From Nocardioidaceae bacterium SCSIO 66511 (lineage in GTDB: Bacteria > Actinomycetota > Actinomycetes > Propionibacteriales > Nocardioidaceae): a DNA stretch of 64,000 nucleotides. Within the stretch, counting starts at the first letter, position 1. Every line of letters starts with the position of its first letter. The translations under genes were made by a program, and so were the position numbers. The notes under the pieces are model-generated. The model searched no databases. It saw only the letters and a program-made list of their open reading frames with translations, and was not told the origin of the DNA. Positions 1-8,594 of the stretch are shown here, in pieces. The stretch is taken from NCBI GenBank assembly GCA_023100825.1, contig CP095846.1, positions 248,001 through 312,000 of the forward strand, given 5' to 3'.

Positions 1-537
1 CGTCGATGCCCGCTGTCGCATGGGATAGACGTACGTACGTTGACCTTCGGAGATGTCGCCGCCTGCCATGTGCGAGTGGCCGCCGTGCCCGCCACCGCCT
101 GCCGGCAGCACCAGGTCGATCGGGTAGCCGTCGTGCTCAGGCGACGTACGAGCTCCGTGCAGGTGTACGACCGTCGGTACCGGTAGCTCGTTGCGGTGGC
201 GCACGACGGTACGCCGGCCGCTGCGCGACTCGATCGTCGGACCGGGGAAGGTGCCGTCGTATCCCCACACGGATGTCGTCGTACCGGGCACGATCTCCTG
301 CTGCTCCGCACGCTGCACGATCTCGAAGTAGTCCGTCGTGTCGTCCGATCGGACAGGCCGCAGCTTCTTCGGGATCGGCAGCGCGCGTTCGTACTTGGCG
401 GGTAGGTTGATCGCGCTCTCGAGCGACTTTCCCGTGGTGGTTGACCTGTCCGACAGCGAACAGCCGGTACTGACGAGCGGTAACGCGATCGCCAGTCCCC
501 CCGATGCTCGCAGCAGCGTGCGCCGGCTCAGAGTCAC
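1..537 (-). CDS. Multicopper oxidase, N-terminal part (runs off window)
   Basis: The reading frame starts at a GTG at 537 and runs off the left edge, giving about 179 residues. The N-terminus has a twin-arginine-like pattern (SRRTLL), a hydrophobic stretch, and a cysteine after LVSTG, so an exported, possibly lipid-anchored protein is likely. The first cupredoxin domain is recognisable: VWGYDGTFPGPTIE, then VVHLHGARTSP with the HLHG copper-ligand motif typical of type-1 multicopper oxidases. A glycine/histidine-rich stretch (GGGGHGGHSH) follows. The GTG overlaps the TGA of the upstream gene (GTGA), so the two are translationally coupled. Such enzymes oxidise metals or phenols with reduction of oxygen; the substrate cannot be told. 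The C-terminal copper sites lie outside the window. Confidence 0.85.
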   Translation of the reverse strand, partial: MTLSRRTLLRASGGLAIALPLVSTGCSLSDRSTTTGKSLESAINLPAKYERALPIPKKLRPVRSDDTTDYFEIVQRAEQQEIVPGTTTSVWGYDGTFPGPTIESRSGRRTVVRHRNELPVPTVVHLHGARTSPEHDGYPIDLVLPAGGGGHGGHSHMAGGDISEGQRTYVYPMRQRAST

Positions 538-974
538 GAGCCCGCCTCCGTACGGGTCGAGGCGAAGCCCTTCTCGCCGAACGCAAGCCGGGAGAGCAGA
601 CCCATGATGACCAGGCCGTTGAGGGCGTGGATGCCGCCGAACCACGCGTCGGTGTCGTCGCCGAGCTGTGCGAGTACGGTCTGGCCGACGGTGGCGAGCA
701 ATACGACGAGCACGGTCAACCCGACCGTCAACCAACTCGGGCGGGCCATCAGGACGACGATCAGCATCACGATGGTGAGCAGCATGATGATTCCGCCCAG
801 GGCTCGGTGCGCGTCGAAGCTCGCTCCGTACGCCCCGAGCCCGGCGAAGACGATCTGCACGACGCACGCCAGCAGCGTGAGCGCACCGAGCGCGCGGAAC
901 ACGGTGAGCGAACCCCGTCTGAACCCGCCGGGTCCGGATGAGGTCGGTGTGGGATGAGTCGAGGTGTCGGTCAT
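534..974 (-). CDS. DUF6220-like integral membrane protein
   Basis: A 146-residue protein with a short Pro/Ser/Thr-rich N-terminus and four predicted membrane helices (starting FRALGALTLLACVVQIV, then IIMLLTIVMLIVVLMA, LTVGLTVLVVLLATVG and IHALNGLVIMGLL). Layout and the GLGAYGASFDAHRALG segment resemble the DUF6220 family of small four-helix proteins, whose function is unknown. Its ATG overlaps the stop of the upstream 87-codon gene (ATGA), and its TGA overlaps the GTG of the multicopper oxidase gene. The three genes therefore form a tightly coupled operon, and a role in a membrane redox or metal process is a context inference only. Confidence 0.75.
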   Translation of the reverse strand: MTDTSTHPTPTSSGPGGFRRGSLTVFRALGALTLLACVVQIVFAGLGAYGASFDAHRALGGIIMLLTIVMLIVVLMARPSWLTVGLTVLVVLLATVGQTVLAQLGDDTDAWFGGIHALNGLVIMGLLSRLAFGEKGFASTRTEAGS

Positions 975-1234
975 GAGATGCCCCTTCTTTGGGTTTCGAG
1001 CGGCGAGAAGACCGGCGCGACAGCGTCGTGCAACGCGGGTTGCCGGCGGATCGAGTCGAGTAGCAGCCGGTCGGCGAGATCGGTGAGCGCCGCGTGGAGT
1101 GCGGCGAGATCCGCGGCCGAGAGTCCGGGACGCCGCCGGCGGAGGCGGTCCACCTCAACGGCGATCACGCCGTCGCAGTGCCGCGCTACGTGTGCCAGCA
1201 GCTCGTCGCCGTCGTGGGTCGTCAGCCGTGCCAT
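971..1234 (-). CDS. Small hypothetical protein, first gene of the oxidase operon
   Basis: An 87-residue soluble protein, mostly helical by composition, starting at ATG 1234. The stretch AVEVDRLRRRRPGLSAADL followed by LADRLLLDS and a closing QPALHDAV faintly resembles the C-terminal dimerisation helices of glutamyl-tRNA reductase, but there is no catalytic domain and I would not transfer that function. Its TGA overlaps the ATG of the DUF6220-like gene. It leads the operon that ends in the multicopper oxidase. Confidence 0.65.
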   Translation of the reverse strand: MARLTTHDGDELLAHVARHCDGVIAVEVDRLRRRRPGLSAADLAALHAALTDLADRLLLDSIRRQPALHDAVAPVFSPLETQRRGIS

Positions 1235-1315
1235 GTCCGCCCCCTTAGCCGATCTTGCAGCCCGACTCTGCCGCTGTTTGGTGCGTCAGCGCGTCGGCCG
1301 AGGAGCGACTCTTCG

Positions 1316-1352
1316 CGTACGTCAGAGGGAGTACTCCGCTCCATGACGTACG
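1316..1352. repeat. Inverted repeat between MMPL 3' end and oxidase operon
   Basis: Perfect 9-base arms (CGTACGTCA at 1316-1324 and its complement at 1344-1352) enclose a second palindrome, GGAGTACTCC (1328-1337). It lies in the gap between the end of the leftward MMPL gene and the start of the leftward oxidase operon. It could end MMPL transcription or be an operator for the operon. There is no T-run, so neither role is established. Confidence 0.5.
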
Positions 1353-1374
1353 CCGTGTGTGTCGATCGGGCGAC

Positions 1375-3645
1375 TCAGGAGTGAACACTCGCGTGCCCGG
1401 CTCGGTCGCGACTCTCGGGCAGGTACGTGTTCGCTCGGCCCTCGACGTGTAAGCGGGGAACCCAGCGATCCAATACGCGCGGCAGCCACCAGTTCCAGCG
1501 CCCGAACAATTGCATGACGGCAGGGACGAGGAGCATTCGGACGATAGTCGCGTCGACGAGGATCGCCGCCACCATGCCGATGCCGAACGACTTCATTATC
1601 ACGTTGTCGATCGCGATCATCGCGGCGAAGACCACGATCATGATCGTCGCCGCGGCGGTGATCACGCTGCCGGTTCCGGCGAGTCCCTGGAGCACGGCCC
1701 GGCCGTTGTCGCGAGTCCGGGACCATGTTTCGCTCATCCGGCTGATCAGGAACACCTCGTAGTCCATGGAGAGCCCGAACAGCAGCGCGAACATGATCAC
1801 CGGGACGTACCCGGCAATCGGGGCCGGATCGTCGATGCCGACGAGCTCGCCAGCCCAGCCGCCGTCCAGGAAGAACGCCAGGACGCCGAGGGCAGCACCG
1901 ACCTACAGGAGGTTCATCAGGGCGGCGGTGAGTGCGATGAGGACACTGCGGAACGCCACCAGAAGGAGCAGCATCGACACGATCACGACACCGCCGATGA
2001 GATAGGGGAGTCGGTCGACGATCTCTGAGTTCATATCGATGGTCGTTGCGGTACGCCCACCGACATGGACCTTCGTGTCACTGTCCGCGACCGCAGCCGG
2101 TATTGCCTCGTCCCTGACCGCGTGCACCAAGTCCTCAGTTGCGCCATCCTGTGGCCCGGTTGACGGCACGACACTGAGCATCGCTGTGTCCCCGCCCGCA
2201 TCGAACTGCGGCTGGGAGACGGCGGCAACGCCGGCCGTGTCCTGGAGGTGAGCGCGAAGCCGTTCGATGACAGCGCCGTCGGCGTTCGTCGTGTCGGCGA
2301 CGACGAGCAGCGGGCCGCTCGTACCCGCGCCGAATGCGTCGGCGACCATTTCGTACGCCTCCCGATTGGACGTGCCGGCAGGGTCGTTGCCCGCATCGGG
2401 AATCGCGAACCTAGCACCGAAGAACGGCAGCGCCAGCAGGATCAGTACTGCGAACGCGCCCGTGGCGGCGAGACTGCTGCGCCGTTGCACGAACCGGCTC
2501 CATCGCACCCATCCCGGCGCGGCGACCAGGTGACCATCGGCATCGACGTGAGCAGTCGGTCGGCGGCGGATCGGGAGCCGAAGCCGGTCGATGCGCGTAC
2601 CCAGGTAGCCGAGCATTGCCGGAAACAGGGTCAGGGCAGCGATCAGTACGACGAGTACACCCATCATCGTCACGACGGCTGTCCCGTCCATGATCGACAT
2701 GCCCATCGCGAACAGTCCGGCCATGCTGACCATCACCGTTGCGCCGGCCACGAGGACCGCCCGGCCCGCGGTGTCGAGTGTCGCAGCCGTCGCGGACTCG
2801 GTGTCGAGCCCCGCCGCGCGCCATTCTCGGAACCGGGTCACCATCAGCAGGGCGTAGTCGATCCCGACGGCAATACCGAGCATCGCCATGATCAGCGATG
2901 CGTAGTCCGGTACGTCGAACGCCGCTGCGACGAGCCCGACCAGGCTCATGCTCACGGCCAGTCCGCCGATCGCAACGCCGAGCGGCAGGCCGGCGGCCAC
3001 AACGGACCCGAAGGTGAAGAGCAGGATGATCGCGGCCGCGGCCAGACCGATCAGCTCGGTGTGGTTCTCCGGCTGCTCGGCAATCTGGACCGCTTGCCCG
3101 CCGAGGGCGATGTCTACACCGGCTCCCTCCGCTTCGTCGGCGAGTGACAGCAGCTCGTCGGTGTTCTCGACGGGCATGTCGTTGGGGTTCGTTACGCCGA
3201 GGTGCACTCTGGCCACCAGAGTGCGACCGTCGGGCGAGACGGCGGCATTGGCGGCGTACGGATCGTCAACGGCCACGACGTTGGGCACGGCCTCCATCTC
3301 GTCCAGGAGGGATTCAACTCGGCTCTGCACACCATCGACGGTCACGTCGTCGGCCTGGACTACAACATCGATCCGGTCGCCGGCCTGGTCCGGGAATCGC
3401 TCGCTGAGCAGTGTCTGTGCCTTCGCCGAATCCGATCCCGAGAGCGTCATCGCGTTGGTCGGCTCATCGCCGAGGGTCTGCGAAAGCCCGATGGCAAGGC
3501 CAAGGCTGAACAACCAGGCGAGCAGGACTGTTCCTCGTCTGCGGAAGCAGAGCCGTGCGATTCTGCCCAACGGGCCGGGCTCGTGGTTGACCCTTTGGCG
3601 CGGGCTGCCGTCGGCCGCGGTGGCTGCCTGTGGTGGTGAGTTCAT
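1375..3645 (-). pseudogene. MMPL/RND-type transporter interrupted by an in-frame TAG
   Basis: Read from ATG 3645, this encodes a typical MMPL-family exporter of about 756 codons: cytoplasmic N-terminus, first membrane helix (TVLLAWLFSLGLAIGL), an extracytoplasmic domain, a helix bundle with MLGIAVGIDYALLMVTRFRE, a second extracytoplasmic domain and a second bundle. Codon 581 is TAG (1903-1905) where relatives have an ordinary residue (NLL-stop-VGAALGV). The frame is open on both sides, so one base change would restore a full gene. After the stop come the conserved FGLSMDYEVFLISRM segment and the last helices. As it stands a 580-residue protein lacking the second helix bundle would be made. 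Family members export lipids, siderophores or drugs. It is divergent from the two-component pair at 3809, the likely regulator. Confidence 0.85.
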
Positions 3646-3808
3646 ATCAGCGATCGTCGCGTCGACATCGGGTTGGTCGCGTCGGCCCGCTGCTGAATCC
3701 GTGTACGCAGTTCTACGTACGTCTGGCGAGGCGACCACGCCGATCGACGTACGCCGCCACCTCATTTGGTGGACTCGTCCGGGGTCACCGAAACCTGGAA
3801 TCAAGGCC

Positions 3809-5044
3809 ATGCGAGAGTTTGCGGCCCGGCTCGGCCGGTCCACCCTGATCCAAGACGCGCTCCTTGCCGTCTTCATCACCGCCATGCAGGTGCAAGGCGT
3901 CCGACAGGCCGCCGAAGGGTCGGAGGTGGCGGCGCGATCTCTCGGCGCGTTCGGTGATCTCGGGTACGTGCTCCTCGCGCTGAGCGGCCTCGTGCTCGTC
4001 GCCCGACGACTGTTCCCCACTACGGTTTTCGTCGTCACCGCACTGATCAGCATGCTGTACTTCTCGCTCGACTTCCCGGACGGCCCGGGCTGGATCGCAC
4101 TGTTCGTGGCGACCTACACCCTGACCGCTCATGGAGACGGGCGACGGTCATTGGTGATCGCCGGAGTGGGCATCGCGACGCTCGCTGCGAGCTGGCTGAT
4201 CGCCGATGCTGACATCGAGCCACGGGCGGCCATCGGCTGGGTGTTCTTCCGGATTGGTGCGTCGATCATGAGCGCTGCGCTGGGCGAGTCGGCGCGGTCG
4301 CGGCGGGTCATCGCCGCCGAGGCTCAGGAGCGTGCGGAGCGCGCCGAACGCACCCGGGAAGAGGAGGCGCGGGCGCGAGTCGATGCCGAGCGACTCCGGA
4401 TCGCACGTGAGGTACACGACACGGTCGCCCACTCGATTGCGATCATCAACGTCCAGGCAGGTGTCACCGCGCATGTCCTCGACAAGCGCCCGGAACGTGC
4501 GCGGGAGACGCTGGTCGCCATCGAACACACGAGCTCCGCAGCCCTCCACGAGATGCGCGCGATTCTCGGTGTGCTGAGGGATGCGAACGACGGGCGGGCG
4601 CCTCATCCTGGCCTCGGACAGATCGACGAGCTGATTGCGAAGGCGCGGGCAGCTGACCTCGACGTCGAATGCGGCGGCGATCCGGCAGGGACCGAGCTGC
4701 CCACCGCGGTCGGCAGCGCCGCGTATCGCATTGTGCAAGAGTCGTTCACGAACGTGATCCGTCATGTCGGACCCACCCGGGTCGTTGTCGTCGTCGAACG
4801 CACGCCAGATCATCTCGACGTGAGCGTGACCAACGAACCTCCCCGGCACGATCGCGGCCGGGCAAGAACCGCGCACGAACGGGTCGGCGAAGATACGGAG
4901 GGCGGACTCGGTCACGGGATCGCCGGTATGCGTGAACGCTGCGAGCTGCTGGGCGGTGAACTCGACGCGGGCCCGACTCGCGACGGCGGATTCGAGGTCA
5001 GGGCGCGGCTACCTCTCGCGCCCGTAGGGGCGGTTCCCGCATGA
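3809..5044 (+). CDS. Sensor histidine kinase (NarL/DesK-type, HisKA_3)
   Basis: A 411-residue membrane kinase. The ATG at 3809 is chosen because upstream in-frame sequence is antisense to the MMPL gene. The N-terminal half has about five membrane helices, followed by a charged coiled-coil linker (RAERTREEEARARVDAERL) and the HisKA_3 box REVHDTVAHS with the phospho-acceptor His203. The ATPase domain has the N-box region (RIVQESFTNVIRH) and a G-box (GHGIAGMRERCELLGG). It passes phosphate to the response regulator whose ATG overlaps its stop (ATGA). It is divergent from the broken MMPL gene, with about 160 bases between the starts, suggesting the pair controls that transporter. Confidence 0.9.
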   Translation: MREFAARLGRSTLIQDALLAVFITAMQVQGVRQAAEGSEVAARSLGAFGDLGYVLLALSGLVLVARRLFPTTVFVVTALISMLYFSLDFPDGPGWIALFVATYTLTAHGDGRRSLVIAGVGIATLAASWLIADADIEPRAAIGWVFFRIGASIMSAALGESARSRRVIAAEAQERAERAERTREEEARARVDAERLRIAREVHDTVAHSIAIINVQAGVTAHVLDKRPERARETLVAIEHTSSAALHEMRAILGVLRDANDGRAPHPGLGQIDELIAKARAADLDVECGGDPAGTELPTAVGSAAYRIVQESFTNVIRHVGPTRVVVVVERTPDHLDVSVTNEPPRHDRGRARTAHERVGEDTEGGLGHGIAGMRERCELLGGELDAGPTRDGGFEVRARLPLAPVGAVPA

Positions 5045-5730
5045 GTGCTTCGACTCCAGCCCGACCGGACGAGCCCATCAAGGTCCTGCTCGCCGACGAC
5101 GAAGGCCTCGTACGCTCCGGATTCCGGGTCTTACTCGATACCGAGGACGACATCACTGTGGTCGGCGATGCCACCAACGGACTCGACGCGGTCGAGCAGG
5201 CCAGGGCAACCCGACCCGACGTCGTGTTGATGGACATCCGGATGCCGAAACTGGACGGGATCCAGGCGACGCGAGCGATCGCCGCGACGCCGGGGCTCGA
5301 GCAGGTGCGGGTGTTGATCTTGACGACGTACGACACCGATGCCTATGTGTACGAAGCGCTGCAGACCGGAGCCAGCGGTTTCCTGCTGAAGGATGCCGGT
5401 CCGGCGGAGCTGCTCCACGCCATCAGGGTTGTGGCTGCCGGCGACGCCCTCCTCGCGCCACGGATCACGCGGCGTCTGATCGGACAGTTCGCGGCCCGAC
5501 GTACCGCCGAGGCGGAGGGTGAGGCGACGCTTGGCTTGTTGACCGAGCGCGAGCGCGAGGTCCTCGCCTTGCTCGGCCAGGGCCTGAGCAACGACGAAAT
5601 AGGCGCACGGCTGTTCCTCAGCCCGGCAACCGCGCGTACGCACGTGAGCCGTGCGATGGGCAAGCTGGGCGCCCGCGACCGTGCGCAGTTGGTGGTGATC
5701 GCGTACCAGACCGGACTCGTCACGCCGTGA
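5041..5730 (+). CDS. Response regulator, NarL/LuxR family
   Basis: A 229-residue regulator with an N-terminal receiver domain (LLADDEGLVRSGFR, phospho-acceptor Asp65 in VLMDIRMPKLDG, conserved Lys in FLLKDAG) and a C-terminal LuxR-type helix-turn-helix (LTEREREVLALLGQGLSNDE, then TARTHVSRAMGKLGARD). It overlaps the upstream kinase by four bases and forms a two-component pair with it. It is likely a transcription factor for the divergent MMPL gene or its own operon; no binding site was identified. Confidence 0.93.
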   Translation: MSASTPARPDEPIKVLLADDEGLVRSGFRVLLDTEDDITVVGDATNGLDAVEQARATRPDVVLMDIRMPKLDGIQATRAIAATPGLEQVRVLILTTYDTDAYVYEALQTGASGFLLKDAGPAELLHAIRVVAAGDALLAPRITRRLIGQFAARRTAEAEGEATLGLLTEREREVLALLGQGLSNDEIGARLFLSPATARTHVSRAMGKLGARDRAQLVVIAYQTGLVTP

Positions 5731-5747
5731 TGTCTGTGGTGACGCGA

Positions 5748-6284
5748 TCAGCGTGACGCCTGTTTGCGGATCCGCCCCCACGGCTTGAACACCGAGAGGG
5801 TGACCGCGATCGTCAGCGCAGTGAGCGAAACGGTCGGCGGAAACCCCATCTGCCCCGTATCGACCGGGCTCGGGGTCTCACCGGCGAGCACGGCGCGACC
5901 GTACGCATCCAGGTCGTTGACGCCGGGTCGCAGCGCAACCAGCACCAGAGTGGTGAGGATGATGTTCAGACACAGTTTGATCGTCACCCACCAGTAGCGG
6001 AGCAGGCCGTACTTCGTGCCGAGCCCGAGCAGTACGCCGGTGGTGAGGCAGACCAACCCCGCAGTGAACATCGGCCATACCGCGATCATGCCGAGCGCGC
6101 GGTACGCGACTGCCTGTGTCTGGACGTCGTCGGTGACGAGGCTGACGACCGTCAGCAGTGCGATGACCACGTCGATGCCGATCCACGCGGCTGCCGACGC
6201 GATATGTGTCACGAGCATGGTCTTACGCAGTCGTCGACTGACCGTCAGCGTCGGTCGTACCTTGTGGGCCGTAGCGGTGGACAT
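5748..6284 (-). CDS. Four-helix integral membrane protein (DUF2269-like)
   Basis: A 178-residue protein; ATG 6284 is preferred over GTG 6287 because a GGAG lies six bases upstream of it. Four membrane helices are visible: MLVTHIASAAAWIGIDVVIA, the segment around MIAVWPMFTAGLVCLTTGVLLG, IKLCLNIILTTLVLVALRPG and VSLTALTIAVTLSVF. The conserved-looking KYGLLRYWWVTIK loop and overall layout resemble DUF2269-type membrane proteins, which have no agreed function. It is convergent with the response regulator gene. Confidence 0.7.
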   Translation of the reverse strand: MSTATAHKVRPTLTVSRRLRKTMLVTHIASAAAWIGIDVVIALLTVVSLVTDDVQTQAVAYRALGMIAVWPMFTAGLVCLTTGVLLGLGTKYGLLRYWWVTIKLCLNIILTTLVLVALRPGVNDLDAYGRAVLAGETPSPVDTGQMGFPPTVSLTALTIAVTLSVFKPWGRIRKQASR

Positions 6285-6441
6285 CACGATCTCCAGGTTC
6301 TGGCAGAGCCGGGTGGCTCGGTGTGATGTCGACTATCGCGTCGACTGGCCGGGCACCGCGTCCCATGGGAGACGGCATCGCGCGTACGTCAGCGGGCGCA
6401 GCACGGGCTGCGGGCCGAGGCCGACGGTGGTAGTGCCGTGA

Positions 6442-7020
6442 TCAGCGATCTGCTTCGACGACAGAGTCGAAGCAGTCGAGCACATCGTCGACGGTGGGTA
6501 CGTTCTTGCGCTTGGGCTCGGGGCGCGCGGGCGCGGCCTCTGCCTCGCGTGCCCTGCGCAGATGCCGCTTCACCGTCGACAGCGAGCAGCCGAGGCGCTC
6601 GGCGATCGACTCCAGCGAGTCGGCGGGGAACGCCGCCCGGGTGGAGAGCACGGTCTGATGGTCGATCGGCTTGCCCTCGGCGCGTACGCCGGCGATGGCG
6701 TCGAAATCTTCGGTCTGCACCGAGACACCGAGCATTCGACGGATGCGACGGCGTTCGCGGGCCGTCGTGCAGCCGACGTACCCGGAGACATCGACGTGTA
6801 CGACCGCGCGGTACAGACAATCGATGAACAGCGGGCATCCGGCGCACGCGTTGCGGACGGTCTCCAGCCGCTCGCGATACTCAGCCCAGACCGCCTTCGC
6901 CACCTTGGACTGGACCGGCGGGTTGTCGAGCATCTCATCGAGATACAGCTGCGGTTGCGCGGCGCAGGGCGGCACCTCATCATCGCCGGGTGCACCCGGC
7001 GTGGATGGAGTGACCTGCAT
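6442..7020 (-). CDS. WhiB-like iron-sulfur regulator with a C-terminal HTH extension
   Basis: A 192-residue protein. Four cysteines are arranged C19-x39-C59-x2-C62-x5-C68 (ACAGCPLFIDC), the [4Fe-4S] ligand pattern of WhiB proteins, followed by SGYVGCTTARERRRIRRML in place of the usual GVWGG turn and basic tail. Most WhiB proteins end near 80-120 residues. This one carries an added domain (about residues 125-160) with a sigma-region-4-like helix-turn-helix (ESIAERLGCSLSTVKRHL), then a charged linker and a C-terminal acidic stretch. WhiB proteins bind the primary sigma factor and respond to redox or nitric oxide. The extra HTH suggests it also contacts DNA itself. It stands alone between divergent or convergent neighbours. 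Confidence 0.8.
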   Translation of the reverse strand: MQVTPSTPGAPGDDEVPPCAAQPQLYLDEMLDNPPVQSKVAKAVWAEYRERLETVRNACAGCPLFIDCLYRAVVHVDVSGYVGCTTARERRRIRRMLGVSVQTEDFDAIAGVRAEGKPIDHQTVLSTRAAFPADSLESIAERLGCSLSTVKRHLRRAREAEAAPARPEPKRKNVPTVDDVLDCFDSVVEADR

Positions 7021-7100
7021 TTGTGTCCCGTCGTCTCTAGGCAGAACTACGGCTCGTGCGGCTCAGCGTACGCATGCTCGATGCGCAAGATACTCGGCCA

Positions 7101-7121
7101 CGGGGTGTTCCGGACACCCCG
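7101..7121. terminator. Hairpin between bpa and the whiB-like gene
   Basis: Perfect 8-base arms (CGGGGTGT and ACACCCCG) with a 5-base loop lie 3' of the leftward bpa gene and about 80 bases upstream of the leftward WhiB-like gene. It has no clear T-run, so it may be a terminator for bpa or an operator-like palindrome for the WhiB gene. Confidence 0.5.
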
Positions 7122-7176
7122 CCGTCCGGTTGAGACGCACTATGCCCGCACAGGGTTCACCCAAAGCGCATCCGAG

Positions 7177-7701
7177 TCAGAGATACATCCCGCGTCCGCC
7201 GGGCGACTCTCCCTCGCCGACACCTTGCCCTTGCGCGCCGGCTTCCAACCCTCCGGGCAACGCGCGGCGGATCTGCTGCAACTGGGACTGCGCAGCCATC
7301 TGCTGGGCGTAGATCGCGGTCTGGATGCCGTGGAACAGGCCCTCGAGCCAGCCGACGAGCTGGGCTTGCGCGATGCGCAACTCGGATTCGGACGGTGTTT
7401 CGGACCCGAACGGCAGGCTGAGCCGCTCCAGCTCCTCGATCAGCTCGGGCGCGAGCCCGTCCTCGAGCTCCTTGATCGAGGTCGTATGGATCTCACGGAG
7501 CCTCGCCCTGCTGGCGTCGTCGAGCGGCGCGGCCTTCACTTCTTCGAGAAGCTGCCGGATCATCCCGCCGATCCGCATCACCTTCGCCGGCTGCTCGACG
7601 AGGTCGGTGACCGACGGAGGCGTGTGCTCGCCGTCGTCGGACAACGGGACCGGTTGGCCGTCGGGTCCTATCACGGTGTGTTCGGATGGCGTCTCGGACA
7701 T
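7177..7701 (-). CDS. bpa: Bacterial proteasome activator Bpa (DUF2587)
   Basis: A 174-residue protein strongly resembling the ring-forming, ATP-independent activator of the actinobacterial 20S proteasome. The conserved core is continuous: VTDLVEQPAKVMRIGGMIRQ, then the helical hairpin REIHTTSIKELEDGLAPELI and LRIAQAQLVGWLEGLFHGIQ. The protein ends in GMYL, which matches the C-terminal docking motif (GQYL-type, HbYX-like) that inserts into the proteasome alpha-ring. N- and C-terminal tails are disordered and charged or Gly-rich, as in the family. It delivers unfolded proteins for degradation, including a heat-shock repressor in mycobacteria. No proteasome genes are in the window. Confidence 0.95.
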   Translation of the reverse strand: MSETPSEHTVIGPDGQPVPLSDDGEHTPPSVTDLVEQPAKVMRIGGMIRQLLEEVKAAPLDDASRARLREIHTTSIKELEDGLAPELIEELERLSLPFGSETPSESELRIAQAQLVGWLEGLFHGIQTAIYAQQMAAQSQLQQIRRALPGGLEAGAQGQGVGEGESPGGRGMYL

Positions 7702-7733
7702 ACGGCCACTCTACTGAGTCCAGCTGGCCGAAA

Positions 7734-8594
7734 TCAGGCGACTGCGCGTACGCCCCAATCGACGCGGTACGTCGCACCCGGCGCGATCACGACGAGGTCG
7801 TTGCCACTTCGGAAGGCGTCGGGCGGGCTGGTGCAGGGCTCGACCGCGATTGCGTCGCGGTCGGGTGGCGTGAAGAGCTGCACCCACGGCATGGCCGGTG
7901 ACCACCACACCTCTACTCCGCCGATGCGGAGGCGATGACGCCCGTCGTCTGATGCCGCGATTCCGCTGAACGCATCGTCGAGGTGAAGCGGCCCGATCGG
8001 ATGAGCCGAGGTGAAGTCGTACGGGGTGTCGACGGCGGACTCTTGGCCGATCGGCAGGAGGCGCACGTCATCGGTGAGCAGGCGTTCGGTGGCCTCGAGT
8101 CGCAGCGGCGCGGCGTCGATCGGCGTGACGCCCGGGCGGATGTACGGATGGAAGCCGCAGCCGAACGGTGCGCGGGTCGCCCCGGTGTTGCTGGCATCGA
8201 GGCGCACGGTCAGCCCCGAATCGGTGAGTGCGTACGTGAGCGTCAGGACCAGCTCGAAGGGATAACCGGCCGGCTGCGCGAGCTCCAGGCGCAGCGTCAC
8301 CGTGTCGTCGGCGCGCTCCGAACACTGCCAGTCCCGGTCGAGTACGAGCCCGTGCAGCGCGTTTCGGCGCTCCGGCTCGGTGACCGGCAACACGTGTTCG
8401 TTTCCGTCGAAGCTGTATCGCCCGTCGGCGATACGGTTCGACCATGGCGCCAGGACGGCGCCCCGAAAGTGCGGCGGCCCGGACTCGCCCGCCTGCGGAG
8501 TCACCAGGTCGGTGCCGTCATGGGTGAGCGTCGCGAGGCCTCCGCCGTGTCGGTTGACCTGCGCGGCGTACGCGCCGGCGGCGAGCTCGATCAC
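7734..8594 (-). CDS. Aldose 1-epimerase family protein
   Basis: A 286-residue protein starting at a GTG (8594) that overlaps the TGA of the upstream oxidoreductase gene (GTGA coupling); the longer open frame upstream is only read-through of that gene. Family hallmarks are visible: APWSNRIADGRYSFDG with the substrate-binding Asn-Arg, ERRNALHGLV with the catalytic-site His, FGCGFHPYIRPG with the second His, and VEPCTSPPDAF near the end with the catalytic Glu. It interconverts alpha and beta anomers of sugars or related hexose derivatives. Context with a quinone oxidoreductase gives no specific pathway. Confidence 0.88.
   Translation of the reverse strand: MIELAAGAYAAQVNRHGGGLATLTHDGTDLVTPQAGESGPPHFRGAVLAPWSNRIADGRYSFDGNEHVLPVTEPERRNALHGLVLDRDWQCSERADDTVTLRLELAQPAGYPFELVLTLTYALTDSGLTVRLDASNTGATRAPFGCGFHPYIRPGVTPIDAAPLRLEATERLLTDDVRLLPIGQESAVDTPYDFTSAHPIGPLHLDDAFSGIAASDDGRHRLRIGGVEVWWSPAMPWVQLFTPPDRDAIAVEPCTSPPDAFRSGNDLVVIAPGATYRVDWGVRAVA

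Noticed and set aside
1903-1905. Recoding of TAG as an amino acid (pyrrolysine-like)
   Set aside because: TAG ends normal genes in the window and no supporting tRNA or insertion genes are present; a mutation is simpler.
7101-7121. CRISPR-like repeat
   Set aside because: It is a single hairpin; I saw no array of regularly spaced repeats anywhere in the window.
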